From Epiperipatus broadwayi (taxonomy: Eukaryota > Onychophora > Udeonychophora > Euonychophora > Peripatidae), in the NCBI GenBank assembly GCA_028023455.1, contig JAQFVV010012394.1, positions 26,735,053 through 26,799,052 on the forward strand: a stretch of 64,000 nucleotides of DNA. Reading direction: 5' to 3'. How positions within the stretch are numbered: the stretch's first letter is position 1; the number at the start of each line of letters is the position of its first letter. The translations under genes and the position numbers were made by a program. Of the stretch, positions 20,216 through 34,870 are shown piece after piece. The notes under the pieces were generated by a model. It was not told the DNA's origin and did not search any database. It saw only the letters and a list, made by a program, of their open reading frames with translations.

Positions 20216-21649
20216 AATGATTTCAACTACATATGGCAGAGAAGCTATGAGATATAAAAATATTTACAAATGGTTGTTTGCAAGAATAAAACTATCATAT
20301 CGTCATGTTAACAGCTTAAATTTTTTGTAATAATTAACTAAATGATATCCTATAAATAGCATTGCAGGTAGATGGGGGAAAAGCCAGATACCTTTTCAAT
20401 GGGTCAAAGTAGTATTTCCGAATACTGTGTACGCAGATTGCTTTTATTAAGCAAATGGCAAAAATAATCAAAAATAATAACTTTAATTATCAGCAATGAA
20501 AATGAAATAAATGTCATTTAATAAACAAATAAACAGGACAGACAAAAAGAAGATGCTAAACTGTTATATTTTCATTTTAAACAAACATTTAGTATAATTT
20601 AAAGTTTTCTTTATTGATTCAAAATTTAAAAAACAATTTATACTCTATAATTTAATGTCTTTCAAAAATAAATAACGTATTGGAGGTATGAAAATAAATA
20701 TCAGCAGATGAAAAATTATTTATATTGATTAGTAATGCTATATATCTTTTTAAACAGTTCTTATCAAGATTTATGATATAATTGATTATTTTTAATATTT
20801 TTAAACCAATACAATTAATTTTCTAGAGCCTTGTTTTTCGTCATCCTTGCTGAAATTTCAAATTATTGAAAACCATATTACATCTAAATTATTTTCTTTA
20901 TTAAAGTTTTATAAGCTTTAGTTTTGACTGTACTAAGTTCAAATTCATACGAATGCAATTCAAAACTATGTGTTTATTCAATATTATGGTTGAATTGCAA
21001 GTACAATATTTTGAATTAGTTTTTAAAACCTTAATAAATAACTTTGAACGGGCGAATACGAATTTTTAATTGGATATTAATTGTAATCCGTTGAACCTAA
21101 ATAAAATTTTGAATCGTGTTAATTTTTTATTTTTTTTACAAAAAAAAAAATATGATTTTATTGATTCTCAATACAGCCAGACCAAAATTTAAAAAAGATG
21201 TCAAAGATTAAAGAACGCCGCATCCCATAGTATTTTAAAACCGCTTCCCCTACAGACTTGTCTACCCGCAAGAATTTTATATTAAAAATTTTTCAATGAG
21301 AAATAATTTTATTGATAATAAAGAGGAGAAAATACTTGAATATTAATATAAATATTATTGTTTTTGTTTGTTTTTTATCTTTCAAAAGTAACCTTTATTA
21401 GTAAAAGGATTACAAAAATTTTGGGTACACTTACCCCTTGAGAATTACAGTGTTCAATGTGACAAACAAGGTAAAACAATTATTGATTATATAAAGTAAA
21501 TATGCTTGATAACAATTATGTCCATTAAAGAGTTGCTATAATGTTGATATTAATGTGTATCTGAACATGAGTATCTATAATGTCAATAGATCATTTTTAA
21601 TAATTCATATATTATTGAATTATACATTAATTAAATGATAAAATATTTA
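20216..21649. other. Unassigned AT-rich region
   Basis: I looked for the missing 3' LTR of the element at 17.5 kb and found none. There are A/T tracts (21130-21150) and stretches without coding character. Nothing else supported. Confidence 0.4.
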
Positions 21650-22065
21650 TCCGTTATAAAAATTTCATGGCTGTGAAATGTGGACAATAAGTAAAAAAAT
21701 TAGGAACAGATTGAAAGCCTTTGAGATGTGGTCATGGAGAAGGATGGGAAAAAATCAGGTGAATGAATAAAATGACAAAAGAAGAAGTTTTGAAAGGAGT
21801 AAATGAAAAAAAAAAAAGATTTACTGAGGAAATTAGAGATAAAAGAGAAATTGGATTGGACATATATTAAGAAGAAAGAATAATATAGTGAAAGATATTT
21901 TGGAGGGAATGGTGAGTGGAAACAAAAAGAAAAGACAAAAAAGATTGATCTTACTGTATGATATAAATGGTAAGAGATATGTGGAATTGAAGGGTCAGGC
22001 AATGAAAAGAAGTGAGTGGAGTCATGGATGAATTTTTAATGCAGGCCCATCCATAGGGCAGAATA
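21650..22065 (+). pseudogene. LINE ORF2 C-terminal remnant
   Basis: The broken translation begins CETWTISKK.RNRLKAFEMW then SWRRMGK, then a VLKGV...DLLRKL.IK block. This is the conserved tail after the reverse transcriptase in many non-LTR retrotransposons (W..RM......T.EEVL). Several stops and frameshifts follow, including in the usual GK..GKR.RGRQR stretch. The 3' end near 22050-22070 (CAGGCCCATCCATAGGGCAG then TTGATTAATTGAT) may be the element tail. Clade uncertain; RTE or a related group. Confidence 0.6.
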
Positions 22066-22400
22066 CTATTGATTAATTGATCGCTTTATAACAGCCAAAG
22101 TTTACACAAATCATGAGTCTATAACCATTGTCAAGACAATCTGAGTAAAAAGTGGATTTCATTTTTCATTCTGGTCTAAAATATTGATATAAACAAACAA
22201 GTTGACTAAGTGGACTGTAACAGAATGAGATTTTTATATCTCTAGAAGTTTATATAAAGTCCATTAAACAAGCAAATATAACCTGTTTTGAAAATAGACT
22301 AACAAATGGTCATTGTTAAACTTTCAAATCCACTGCTATTCATTATTATTTAGATGACATCTGTTTGCAAAATGAGACTGAACATACATATAATAATGTT
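22066..22400. other. Unassigned spacer
   Basis: AT-rich, no recognised feature between the LINE tail and the Penelope-like terminus. Confidence 0.4.
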
Positions 22401-22512
22401 GCAATTATATAGTGGACTATTTCCATCATTTAATATTAAATGTTTTTAATAAAATTCAAATTCTATTTAAACTTTTTAAATACATTCAACTGTTAGTAGT
22501 AACACTCAGATA
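22401..22512 (+). repeat. Isolated Penelope-like terminal repeat
   Basis: GTGGACTATTTCCATCATTTA...TAAATGTT and CAACTGTTAGTAGTAACAC match the left end of the element inserted at 47015 (TTGGACTATTTCCATCAT..., CAACTGTTAGCAATAACAC) and, inverted, its right end at 47675-47785. No partner was found nearby, so this is a lone end. Confidence 0.65.
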
Positions 22513-23144
22513 GTATACATCACAATATCTTGACTGATACTATCCTTTCTTCTTCAGATATTTCTGTCATAGACGGTGACAATACTAGCATGAAGTCATA
22601 CCTGAGATTCATGAATACTAAATTTAAGATGATGATTTAATTAGACTATTTTGTCATAGATAGACAAGTAACATTGGTATGACAATAAGATTAGCACCAA
22701 AAAGGGCTTTGAGCATTCCATCATCAGATTTTCAATAATATGGATGGCTGAAGAGTTGGAGGGTGAAGTAGATTGAAGCCTGTCCATTAAAGTTTAAAGA
22801 TTTACTATCTTAATATAAACTGACCACTGATAACATATATGTGTGGGAGATGATGATATGAACCATTTGATGAGTGCTGATTCAATGCGTATATTGGAGA
22901 TCATTTATCTTTCTCACATGTATGTAGTCATGTGTATCGGTTGTATAAGATGAAATGGATAGCTGTTGGGAGCTTGAAAATTGAGTTCAAATCCCTTTTA
23001 ATTACATTAAGTTCAATATAGACAATATATTTATATTTAAATATTAAATAAGTAGTTGTAAAGTACAATTAATCATATCCCTAGCATTATAGAAACTAAA
23101 TTATAAACATGAAAAATAACATATGAAAAAATTAACTAATTTTT
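22513..23144. other. Unassigned region
   Basis: No family recognised. A TTGAGTTCAAATCCC stretch near 22990 resembles a pol III B box but has no clear A box upstream. Confidence 0.35.
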
Positions 23145-23559
23145 TTTCTGCTTATTTAAGCTTATAAATAGACCATAGCTAAAGGAGTGAATATTTAAAT
23201 AAGCCAAAAATGTTATAATGGCAAACTGATTAATTTTCTAATTTCCATTTCCAAGGTAACATTAATTTTAATGCTTTTAGTTTCCATTACTCACGCGTGT
23301 GATCAATAGACTCAATGTATCATGCTAAACTGACAACATATCATAAACAAACATCATGACAACATAATGTATACAATTAAACAATAAAGTTATCTAGTTT
23401 AAATGACTACCACACAGATAAATGAATCACATTCCTTTTTCCTGCCTAAATTTATAAATAGACTGCATATTTGGCACTGAATTTGTTTGTTATAGATTGA
23501 AAGTGAAATGCATGGGTAAGAGAACAAACAGGTGTTTCTGACATCATTGAAAAAGCCAA

Positions 23560-23735
23560 TAAACATCACATGACCACCACTTCTTATCCTCACTGATGAA
23601 GACCACAAGCCAGAAACTAGTCTGGGGATATTGGATGAGTAGTCACTAGATGGGGATTTTATGCACAAGCCTTCTGGCTTGCATTGACTACTGTAGCTTG
23701 CTGGGTGTGGCAATACATATGGTGAGTTTTGCCTG
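23560..23735 (+). repeat. Hammerhead repeat fragment (same family as 35.6-37.1 kb)
   Basis: Contains AACATCACATGACCAC, the hammerhead block at 23585-23630, TATTGGATGAGTAG, GGGATTTTATGCACAAGCCTTCTGGC and GAGTTTTGCCTGTTTTAACAA, all shared with the array at 35586-37080. It is truncated relative to the ~455 bp unit. The 68- and 104-residue minus frames over it are not genes. Confidence 0.75.
23585..23630 (+). ncRNA. Hammerhead ribozyme, minimal type I
   Basis: Stem I 5' strand TATCCTCA (23585-23592), core CTGATGA (23593-23599), stem II region 23600-23612 with loop ACAA, GAAA (23613-23616), stem III AC/GT with loop TA (23616-23621), cleavage C at 23622 in a GTC triplet, and stem I 3' strand TGGGGATA (23623-23630) pairing with eight bases including one G-U. 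Every invariant core base (CUGANGA, GAAA, NUH) is present. Stem II is weak here (one mismatch and an A-A closing pair). Self-cleavage is inferred from the sequence only. Confidence 0.7.
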
Positions 23736-23739
23736 TTTT

Positions 23740-23995
23740 AACAATCATTGAAAAAGTTAAGAGACTGAAGTCAAATTGGTCTGGACATATTGCTAGAAGA
23801 GATAATAATAGATACACAGTTGAAATCTTAAACTGGATTCCAAGAGATTGTAAAACATCTACCATATGTGAGGTGGATAAATGAAATAAGGAAGTGTTTG
23901 GAGATGATGTGAAGAAAAGAGATCAGAATAAATGAATTGATCTTGGAGATACCTTTATCTCACAGTGGATTGATCATGGTTGAAAATGATTTTGT
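23740..23995 (+). pseudogene. RTE-type LINE C-terminal remnant
   Basis: Broken frames give a ...SQIGLDILLEEI.. stretch, then a RW.NEIRK block and finally HSGLIMV, collinear with 61270-61530 and 48590-48740. The order (KLKW.W.GH..R, DNRW, RW..DI.K..G, then LEE/W) is the tail of RTE-like ORF2 proteins. Not functional. Confidence 0.6.
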
Positions 23996-24200
23996 TGATT
24001 TTCAAGTAACTTTATGTGTGTAAATAATGGTTGTTTATAAGATTATTAAAAGCATTAGAAATTACTTATTTTGCAAATGAAAATTAGAAACTCAACTATG
24101 TTACCATTGTACCATTATTGCTTAATTAAATATAGTCCCCAGTTTTGGAGAGTATGTTTTATAGTCTATTTATTAGCTTAAACTGGCAAAGGGAAAATGG

Positions 24201-24836
24201 GCTTATTTATTTGACTGTTTAAATAATTTTAATTCCAGGTAATATTGCTGGTTAATTGTATGAATAGATTGTCATGCTACTATTTATAAAATTAAATGGA
24301 AATAAAGGCAATTTTGAATGAGCTATGTATAAATTAATAGTCACATATCAAAAAATTATGAACAGAAGAGCAAACTATTCTTTTAGCTTTCTTGATATTT
24401 AAGAATTAGTTTATTGGCGTAATTCTAAATCAGAGAGTAAAATTTATATATTAGTTTTGATTTACGTTCAAATATGATTATTTATAGTTACATTTAGTAA
24501 ACTGAAGTTTCACATGGTATTCAGAAGTTGTTAAAAAATAAGGCACTGTCTCAATCCTTTGAATGGCTAAATAGTGATTTTAGATTATTTATACTGTACA
24601 TAAATAAAACTAATATACAGATTTCATTCTTTGATTTATAAAAACGTCAATAAATTAATGCTTAAATACCAACAAAGATAAAAGAAAGAGTAATATCATT
24701 CTATTCTTTTCATAATTTTTTAACAATTGATTATTAGATTGTACATAACTCATTGGAATAGCAGTTATTTCCACTATGATTATTTATAGAAATTGTTTAT
24801 ATATAAATTAATAGTTTAGTACTATATATATATATG
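24201..24836. other. Unassigned AT-rich region
   Basis: Nothing recognised. The end of it (24788-24822) is part of a short repeat also seen at 25206 and 25398. Confidence 0.4.
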
Positions 24837-25398
24837 TAATTACATAGAAGAAAATTAACCTTCAAACCCACACTGTCTATTTTAGGGTATAAATTTATGT
24901 GCACTCACCTGTGAGTAAAAGTTTTAAAAACAAGTGAATCGCTTGGGCTTTGGGCTTACTCTTATGTAAGCCAACCCTTACTTACCATGCTTAACTCAGA
25001 GCTTGATCCTATTCTGTACCTGATCGTTTAAGTGACAACTGAATTGTACAAATTTTGTTGATATATCACAGGAGAAAGTTTCTCATTTTTAACCACCTGT
25101 GATTAAGGGATATTAGCTTAGAATATATATATATATATAAATTAATAGTTTGGTGATATATATATTTCTCATTTTTAACTATCTGTGATTAAGAAATATT
25201 AGTTTAGAATATATATAAATTAATAGTTTAGTGATACATATATTAACCTCAAATCTAGAATTATTTGTTTTAGTGTATGCACACTCATAGGTGATTCAAT
25301 TTTGCTTTTAAAAGTCTTACTGATGGGTGAGTGTGCATAGATTTATACACTAAAATGAATAACACAAGTTTAAAGGTTAATTTCCTTCTACATAATTA
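24837..25398. mobile_element. Foldback element with ~97 bp inverted ends
   Basis: 24837-24933 (TAATTACATAGAAG ... GTGCACTCACCTGTGAGTAA) pairs with 25302-25398 (TTACTGATGGGTGAGTGTGC ... CTACATAATTA). Inside, a unit around GATTAAGRRATATTAGYTTAG is tandemly repeated at ~25101 and ~25188. No coding sequence. Non-autonomous element of unknown superfamily. Confidence 0.65.
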
Positions 25399-25930
25399 GA
25401 AATTGTTCATAATAAATGGCAGTTTAGTATTGTGCATGGGTTATGTGTATACATTTGTAATATTCCTCTTTAACAAATATACATAATATTTCATGGCATA
25501 TATTTTTAGTATTTATATATTTGTGAAGACTTTAAGCATTCTCAAGATTATTCAAAGATGAATATTTAATGATTGAACCTTGGAAATATTATGTTCAGCC
25601 ACTTTCAATATTTATATCTACAAGGAATAAAATTTCCTTCTTGAAAATAACATTGTCTGTCATCCAAATAAGTTATTTGGACTTCACAGGAAGACAAATT
25701 GATTTTGTTTGATTGACAGACATACAACTTTATGCTATTTTTTAACACTGTTTGAGGAGCAGTTAAAGACATCTTCATATATATATATATGAAAAACAAA
25801 AAGCAAGTTAAAATGTGCTAACGCTTGTATTTATGACAACAGGTGGCGTTCTACCAAAAACACCATCAAGCGTATGTTTGTTTACATAAACGTCAGAGCA
25901 AGCATTCACTATCTCTAACTTTAGTTCCAC

Positions 25931-25973
25931 CTTCAGATCATGATTTCAAGCTATTTGCTACCATCAGTGAAGG
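25931..25973 (-). ncRNA. Hammerhead ribozyme relic, left arm
   Basis: On the minus strand CCTTCA is followed by CTGATGG (core position A9 changed to G), TAGCAAATAGCTT, GAAA, ATC-AT-GAT, C and TGAAGG. All stems match the right-arm copy. The A9 change should reduce or abolish cleavage. Confidence 0.6.
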
Positions 25974-26424
25974 ATAGGAAATAGAACCTAGATCTAAACA
26001 CAAACTCTGAGTGTTTATCAAACAGTTTCTATTCAGCTTCAAGTGTGAATCTTTTAGACACGTAATGTCTTCAAACTCAGCATAGCAAGCCAGATAGCTA
26101 TATGGATCTGATATCAGTTCAGCATCACCACATAGAAGAAGCCTCTACAATATATATCATTGCATAAATACAAGTGTTAGCAAGTTTTAACTTGCTTTTT
26201 GTTTTTCATAAATGTACCTTTGAGGTCTTTCTTGCAATGATATATATTGCAGAGGTTTCTACTATGTGGTGATGCTGAACTGATATCAGACCCATATAGC
26301 TAACTGGCTTGCTATGCTGAGTTTGAAGACATTACGTGTCTAAAAGATTCACATTTGCAAGCTGAATAAAAACTAATTCATAAACGCTCAGAGTTTGTGT
26401 TTAGATCTACTTTCTTATTCCTAT

Positions 26425-26468
26425 CCTTCACTGATGATAGCAAATAGCTTGAAATCATGATCTGAAGG
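26425..26468 (+). ncRNA. Hammerhead ribozyme, minimal type I
   Basis: CCTTCA (stem I, 26425-26430), CTGATGA (26431-26437), stem II with AGC/GCT and loop AAATA, GAAA (26451-26454), stem III ATC/GAT with a two-base loop (26454-26461), cleavage C 26462, and TGAAGG (26463-26468) as a perfect six-base stem I partner. The closing pair of stem II is U-U, a weak point. Such tiny stem III structures are typical of Penelope-like and retrozyme hammerheads, which often work as dimers. Confidence 0.7.
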
Positions 26469-26564
26469 TGGAACTAAAGTTAGAGATAGTGAATGCTTGC
26501 TCTGATGTTTATGTAACCAAACATACACTTGACGGTCTTTTTGGTAGAAAGCCATCTATTGTCA

Positions 26565-27772
26565 TATATATATATTACAATGACCATGATCGAATACATG
26601 CATGGCTTGTATTTGCATCACTTTTTCCTATTTATGTATTCTAAAAATATATAAAAGTCATGTGTATAAGTAAATTATAAAGTAAGATATTTAATAATAA
26701 TTGTAAAAATTAAAATTTTATTATGATTCTACATTTTGAAATAAAGAATAATTATTTTAAAAAGATGTTACTATAGAAACCAACTGAAGCTTCTTTCGAT
26801 CATCTGCTTTACATAAAAGATGGGAATTGTTGTCACATTTCTTCATCATGTCTTATAAAAGGAAAGTCAAGAAAATTCTAAGTTGATAATGTAGTCTCTG
26901 GAGCAAAACTCCAGAATGCCTTATCTGATCTATCCAGTAGTGTTGCTGACTATGGAACACTAAGCAGAGAAATGTCATAGAAATTAACTTTGATTCTTTA
27001 CTGTCTAAAGCTGAAAAAAGGTGACACTTTCCAAAGTCAGATAAAGGTGGTAAGCAAGGTAATCAAAGCATGGGGGTGCCAATAAAAGAGGGGTGCAAAA
27101 ATTGTGCAAAATTAAGAATACATGTTTGTTGTTATGAATATTAGTTCATTTACAAATATTAATTAATGTGACTTGATTCATTGTTTCTACAAAATAAGGA
27201 AATATAAACATATTAAAATAAACAATCACTTCTTGAAATGCAATGTGTCAGTTATGTCTTCTTATGCTGGAATTACATGATCTGTATTTCATATCACATT
27301 GCTATGTGTTGCAAAAATGAAATAATATGTTTTACTATTGCTATCCAAGCCTTTATATATATACTGTTTGTGGTTATTTGATATTTTTAAAATAAGAATA
27401 ATAAACATAACTTCAAAATTTTTATTAGTTTATTATAAATATCTTAAATTTACCATATCAAGCAAAAATTTTTTAAAAGAAATCCTAGATGTCTCCCCTT
27501 GTATTTTTATAGTGATTGAAATTCTTGTAATAATTTTTGAAAAATCATGGTTTTCTATTTAGTTTTAAAAACCATACAAAGGTAACTTTAAAAAGAAAAA
27601 AAGGGGACAATACATTAATAAAATACATAATGTATACATGTGAATAAATTAGTTAGAATAGGATCAGTAAAGTAATATTTACATTAATGACACATAATGG
27701 TAAAACTATTTACAGTAGTGTAGTACACTTTTAGTGCAATAATTAAATGTGAATGTGCATATATATATATAT
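26565..27772. other. Unassigned AT-rich region
   Basis: A few GC-richer bits (26860-27080) give no recognisable protein in any frame I tried. Ends in a (TA)n run next to the following element. Confidence 0.4.
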
Positions 27773-30985
<3,213 letters not shown>

Positions 30986-31150
30986 TCAAATGAATTACTT
31001 CAATTCAAAAATGCACTTGATGTTCTAACTTATATTCATGAAAATGATTTGACCATTTCATACCCAAATTTGAGCATATTATTAACTCCTCTTACAACTG
31101 TAACTAGTGGAGAAAAATCACTTTGGAAATTTAAAAAAATTGACTGGTAA
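30986..31150 (+). pseudogene. hAT transposase C-terminal dimerisation remnant
   Basis: A continuous frame of 54 codons ends at TAA 31148-31150. YPNLSILLTPLTTVTSGEKS followed by LWKFKKI corresponds to the hAT dimerisation domain pattern (YPNLS-x-LLTLPVTVASGERSFSKLKLIK). The expected LRSTM...RL..L tail is replaced by a stop and later frames. Upstream parts (zinc finger, catalytic core) are not visible. A truncated, dead copy. Confidence 0.75.
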
Positions 31151-31326
31151 ATTTGTCAGTGATAGCTATAGAGAATGATGTATGAAATACTCTTAAGTGT
31201 TGATGATAATGTATCTAAATTTAGTTCTGTAAAAGCTTGGTAAGTAAATTTATAATTATGTAATAATAACTTTTTCATTGTTACCCTTTAAATTTATTAA
31301 GTGCAAACAGATAACATTGTAAAAGC

Positions 31327-31478
31327 TAAAACCTTCAAAAGATGTGCTTTAAACATGCTTATGTGACAGCCAATCAGGCTTGTATTTTAAAATTAAGAGT
31401 TTCACAAGCAGCCATTATTACATCTGATTCGCTGTCACATAAGCATGTTTAAAATGCATCTTTTGTTTTAACTTTCAC
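31327..31478. mobile_element. MITE-like foldback, ~150 bp
   Basis: 31327-31377 (AAAACCTTCAAAAGATGTGC...ATGCTTATGTGACAGC) pairs with 31427-31478 (GCTGTCACATAAGCATGTTT...CATCTTTTG..TT). Inverted arms of ~48 bp with a ~50 bp centre. No coding capacity. Confidence 0.75.
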
Positions 31479-31934
31479 ATTATTACATTGTTACCTTTAA
31501 TAAAATATTAAAATGTATATAAAATTATATAAAATTTATTTTATTTTTAGAAAGGGAAGGATGACAGTTATTGTTTTGCATAAGGGCACTGATGACCCTT
31601 CTTCTGACCCTGATACTTGCTGTAAAAAGACTTACCCTCTAAATAATTATCACATGGAAATATTCATCTATGAATTGATTTGTAAAGCTACATAATTTCA
31701 CTTTAATAGAATGAAAAACTACTTGGATTAATTTACTATTGAAACAAACTATGAGGAAATAAAATGTTAATATCATTTGAAGATATATATAAAATAATAA
31801 TTTTAATGGTTAGTCATGTATATTCATGGAGACAGAAATATATAAACTCATGGAGATATTGGGGCAATTGAATAAACTTACCATAAACTTTTTTTTTGAT
31901 AAATTATTACAAATCCATAAAGATTTTGGTACTG
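31479..31934. other. Unassigned region
   Basis: AT-rich. A 60-codon frame at 31513-31695 has no family features and is not called. Confidence 0.4.
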
Positions 31935-32103
31935 ATTTAGACTGTGCTCGCCACTATTTTGAATTCTAAGGACAGCCCAAAACCATCACTAATGCAAACA
32001 AGTAATAAATGACATCAAATAATTCACATGGGTTGCTTGAATGTGTCAATAGTGATTTTAGCCAATCCTTAGAATTCAAACTGGTGGTGAGTGCAGTCTA
32101 AAT
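31935..32103. mobile_element. MITE-like foldback, ~169 bp
   Basis: ATTTAGACTGtgCTCgCCAC...TTTGAATTCTAAGGA at the left pairs with TCCTTAGAATTCAAA...GTGGTGAGTGCAGTCTAAAT at the right. Inverted arms ~42 bp. A diverged extra right arm lies at 32661-32703 (GGTCCTTAGAGTTCAAAATAG...CCCACTCTAAAT), showing a dispersed family. Confidence 0.75.
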
Positions 32104-32213
32104 ACTAAAATCATATAAGCTTTAAAATATAAATTTTATTACAATAATGATGGTGTGAATTACGAAGTATCATCCAAAAAATGCAGAAGTGTGATCTAAC
32201 AAAATTTATAATT

Positions 32214-32380
32214 TTAAAATACTAAAAGCTTATAACATCTACATATGCCTATAACCACATGTTGAAATAACATAAAATTGATCAAAGTAGGCTAATTATT
32301 TCAAAATACTAAAAGCTTATAACTTTTCAAATACTGATTTTATTACTATACCTTTAACCACATGTTGAAATAAAACATAT
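32214..32380. repeat. Tandem pair of ~90 bp units
   Basis: AAAATACTAAAAGCTTATAAC ... CTNTAACCACATGTTGAAATAA occurs at ~32216 and again at ~32303 with small indels. Confidence 0.65.
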
Positions 32381-33913
32381 TAATGATTTTTTTCTTACCA
32401 GAAAAAACTGTGATGTTTCATGCTTCCTTTGTTATATGTAGTTAAAAAAAAAATGGAGATTAAAAAAATTAGCATTATTCACATTGATCTTCTGACATGG
32501 ATTTAGAATCTAAACTTGATCAAAAGAGGTCCTTATGAAATTTGCACTTTAATTTTTTAATTATGATGTAAATTGTGATTTTGTAATGAATGGTCTTATT
32601 GTGACCATATGTTGATTATTCAATATCATGTATCACTTGGATGTATCAGAGGTGGTTTTGTATGGTCCTTAGAGTTCAAAATAGCCATGAGCCCACTCTA
32701 AATTTGTGCCAATATTTTTCCTCTCACATCATACAATCTTAAATATAAATATGTGGACGCAAATTTTTTATACATATTATTCTCATTCTATTTGTTAATT
32801 AACCCGATTATTTATTTTGTCATTTAATGATAGTAAGGGGGGGGGGGGAATGATCAGAAAACATGATTGAATCTGCATAGAAACTTGTTTTTTTTTTTAA
32901 GTATATTCAGTCTGGTTATTATCTGTGATTATATAAATTAGACAGTTAAATGTCCCGTTAGATGTTTATAATTTCCCTAGACTAAAATTTAATTTGTGAA
33001 TATTGTTTTTTTTATTATTATATTTGTTATTTTCTTCAATTACTAATTGTTAAAAGGATGGTTACCATTGCAATATATATACATTAAGATACACTTCCAT
33101 TCCATGACCATTCCTGAAATATATGAATAAAGACATCTGAAAAAAATAAATATGTCTATATTCACATGATAATGGCCAAAGCTTAATAAACTAATAACAT
33201 CTACAATCTGTTGGCAAGGCAACATCTATATATAAAAAGATCTATTGACAATTTATGTTTTCAAGTTTTTTTTAATCACTGCATCTTTCATCTTAGTTCT
33301 ATCAAATCACAAACATCCATCAGTACATAAGTCAGGCCATCCTATCTTACTTAGGTGCATTTTTGAAACACCTACTTCACTTTTCAATTTAAGCCATACA
33401 TATGTTATAATTCAACTTCATATACACATTATTTGGATATAATTAATCTTAACTTCATACATATTTATTTTTAGATTAATTTCAAATTTCTATTCACTCA
33501 CATATTAATGAAAAACATGATTAAAGACAAGTGAAAAAAATTAATAATTCTGACAATGTGTATTTCATGCTGAACCAGCACTCATCATTCTGCCCATATT
33601 GTAATCTCTTACACATCTCTATTATTTGTTCAGTATTTATGGATAAAAAATTACTACAATGTATTTTATAAATATCAAACTTTCTGTATTTACAACTTTG
33701 CCACAAACCATTTTATGTAAATATATTAATGATTATTACTAATCATTTATTAAACTAAAGATTGTCCCTAACCTAAATATACACTTTAAATATCTGTATT
33801 GTTATAGAGATGTCAACACTTGAGATTCCATTCTCAACTCATGTTGACAGTTCATAACTTTCACTACACCATTCTCACACAAGATAGGAAATAGTTTCTA
33901 TCCAATACACTGA

Positions 33914-33914
<1 letters not shown>
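32381..33914. other. Unassigned AT-rich region
   Basis: Contains the extra MITE arm at 32661-32703 and a poly-G run at 32837-32848. No gene recognised; short frames at 33043-33706 lack features. Confidence 0.4.
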
Positions 33915-33977
<63 letters not shown>

Positions 33978-33978
33978 A
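33915..33978. repeat. Compound microsatellite (CA)n(TA)n(TG)n
   Basis: CA repeats pass into TA repeats and then TG repeats, making the whole run self-complementary (a perfect hairpin former). Confidence 0.9.
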
Positions 33979-34404
33979 CAATGAAAATGATTTCCTATTC
34001 CATATGTTATCAATATCATTATACTGTGATCTCTTAGCTAGAATAACAGCAAGTACAAAATAATAGTTTATATTTATAATATAATGAGGTAATTCAGTGT
34101 CAAATTTTGATTCACACCCAATGTAAGCAAAGCTTCATTTCATACATATTACAAATAATCAACATATAGTAAGATTCATTTTTTCTTATTTTAAAAATAT
34201 TATAATTAATTAAAGATAATTCAAATATGTAATCATTAATATATTTATATGCAAAAGATAAAACAGACTTTTAATATCTCACTACAGGACAAAAGGACAG
34301 AGAAGACAAATGAAATACTGATCTGCCATTTTCTGAGTGATGAGAGATTTTTAGCTAAGAAAAGTTAAATATCCATTTACCAACCATTATTGGATTACTA
34401 TTCA
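33979..34404. other. Unassigned AT-rich region
   Basis: No recognised feature. Confidence 0.4.
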
Positions 34405-34560
34405 AATTGGCTACAGGCTGGCCGATATGGATAAAATATTTTAAATATGTCCAAAATCTGCGGAAAAAATCTTGCTTTTATTCATCCTGGATTCAAATCT
34501 CAGTGTGGTAATAACTATCATGTATGTGTGTTTGCACAACATTAAGCATTTAGCCAAATT
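34405..34560 (+). repeat. SINE-like sequence with pol III B-box
   Basis: CCTGGATTCAAATCTCAGTG (~34485-34504) resembles a tRNA T-arm/B box, and GGCTGGCCGATATGGA (~34413-34430) could be an A-box remnant about 60 bp upstream. A similar CCTGGGTTTAAATCC lies at ~39680. Weak evidence; could be chance. Confidence 0.35.
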
Positions 34561-34870
34561 TTTTATTAGTATATGTTATCTGTAAGTCAATAAAATTAAT
34601 TGATAATGTTAAATAATAAGAAATTTGGCTTGATGTTTAAAGATAAGTAATAGTTTAATCAATATTAATTTCATTGTAGCTTTTATTTAGTATGTATAAA
34701 TCATGTGATCAGAGCCTCATGTTTAAATTAACCAATAAAATATCAGCAATCTGTTGCCAAGACAATATTATAAAATTAAATGAAAGAGTTTTTAAAAAAT
34801 AATAATTAAAACTGTTTATAGAATTAATAGTTAAAATTTTAATGAAATATTAATATATATAAACAATATT

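Larger units (their letters stand above)
23145..24200. mobile_element. Composite insert flanked by ~140 bp inverted repeats
   Basis: 23145-23285 and the reverse complement of 24055-24195 share AAATAGACYATA, a TTATAATGGYA-like block and ending TAATGCTTTTAG with moderate divergence. Between them lie the hammerhead repeat fragment and a LINE tail, so either an old foldback element captured them or they inserted into it. Confidence 0.45.
25833..26564. mobile_element. Palindromic hammerhead-carrying repeat
   Basis: Two arms of ~335 bp (25833-26165 and 26230-26564) are inverted copies around a ~65 bp centre. Each arm contains a hammerhead block: right arm plus strand 26425-26468, left arm minus strand ~25931-25973. 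Short inverted copies of GCAAGTTaaaa...GAAAAACAAAAAGC also lie at ~25793-25810 and 26180-26210. No coding sequence. Length per arm and the ribozyme point to a retrozyme-like or Penelope-derived non-autonomous element copied as a head-to-head dimer. Confidence 0.7.

Noticed and set aside
21700-22002. Minus-strand 100-residue F/S-rich frame
   Set aside because: Antisense of the purine-rich LINE tail.
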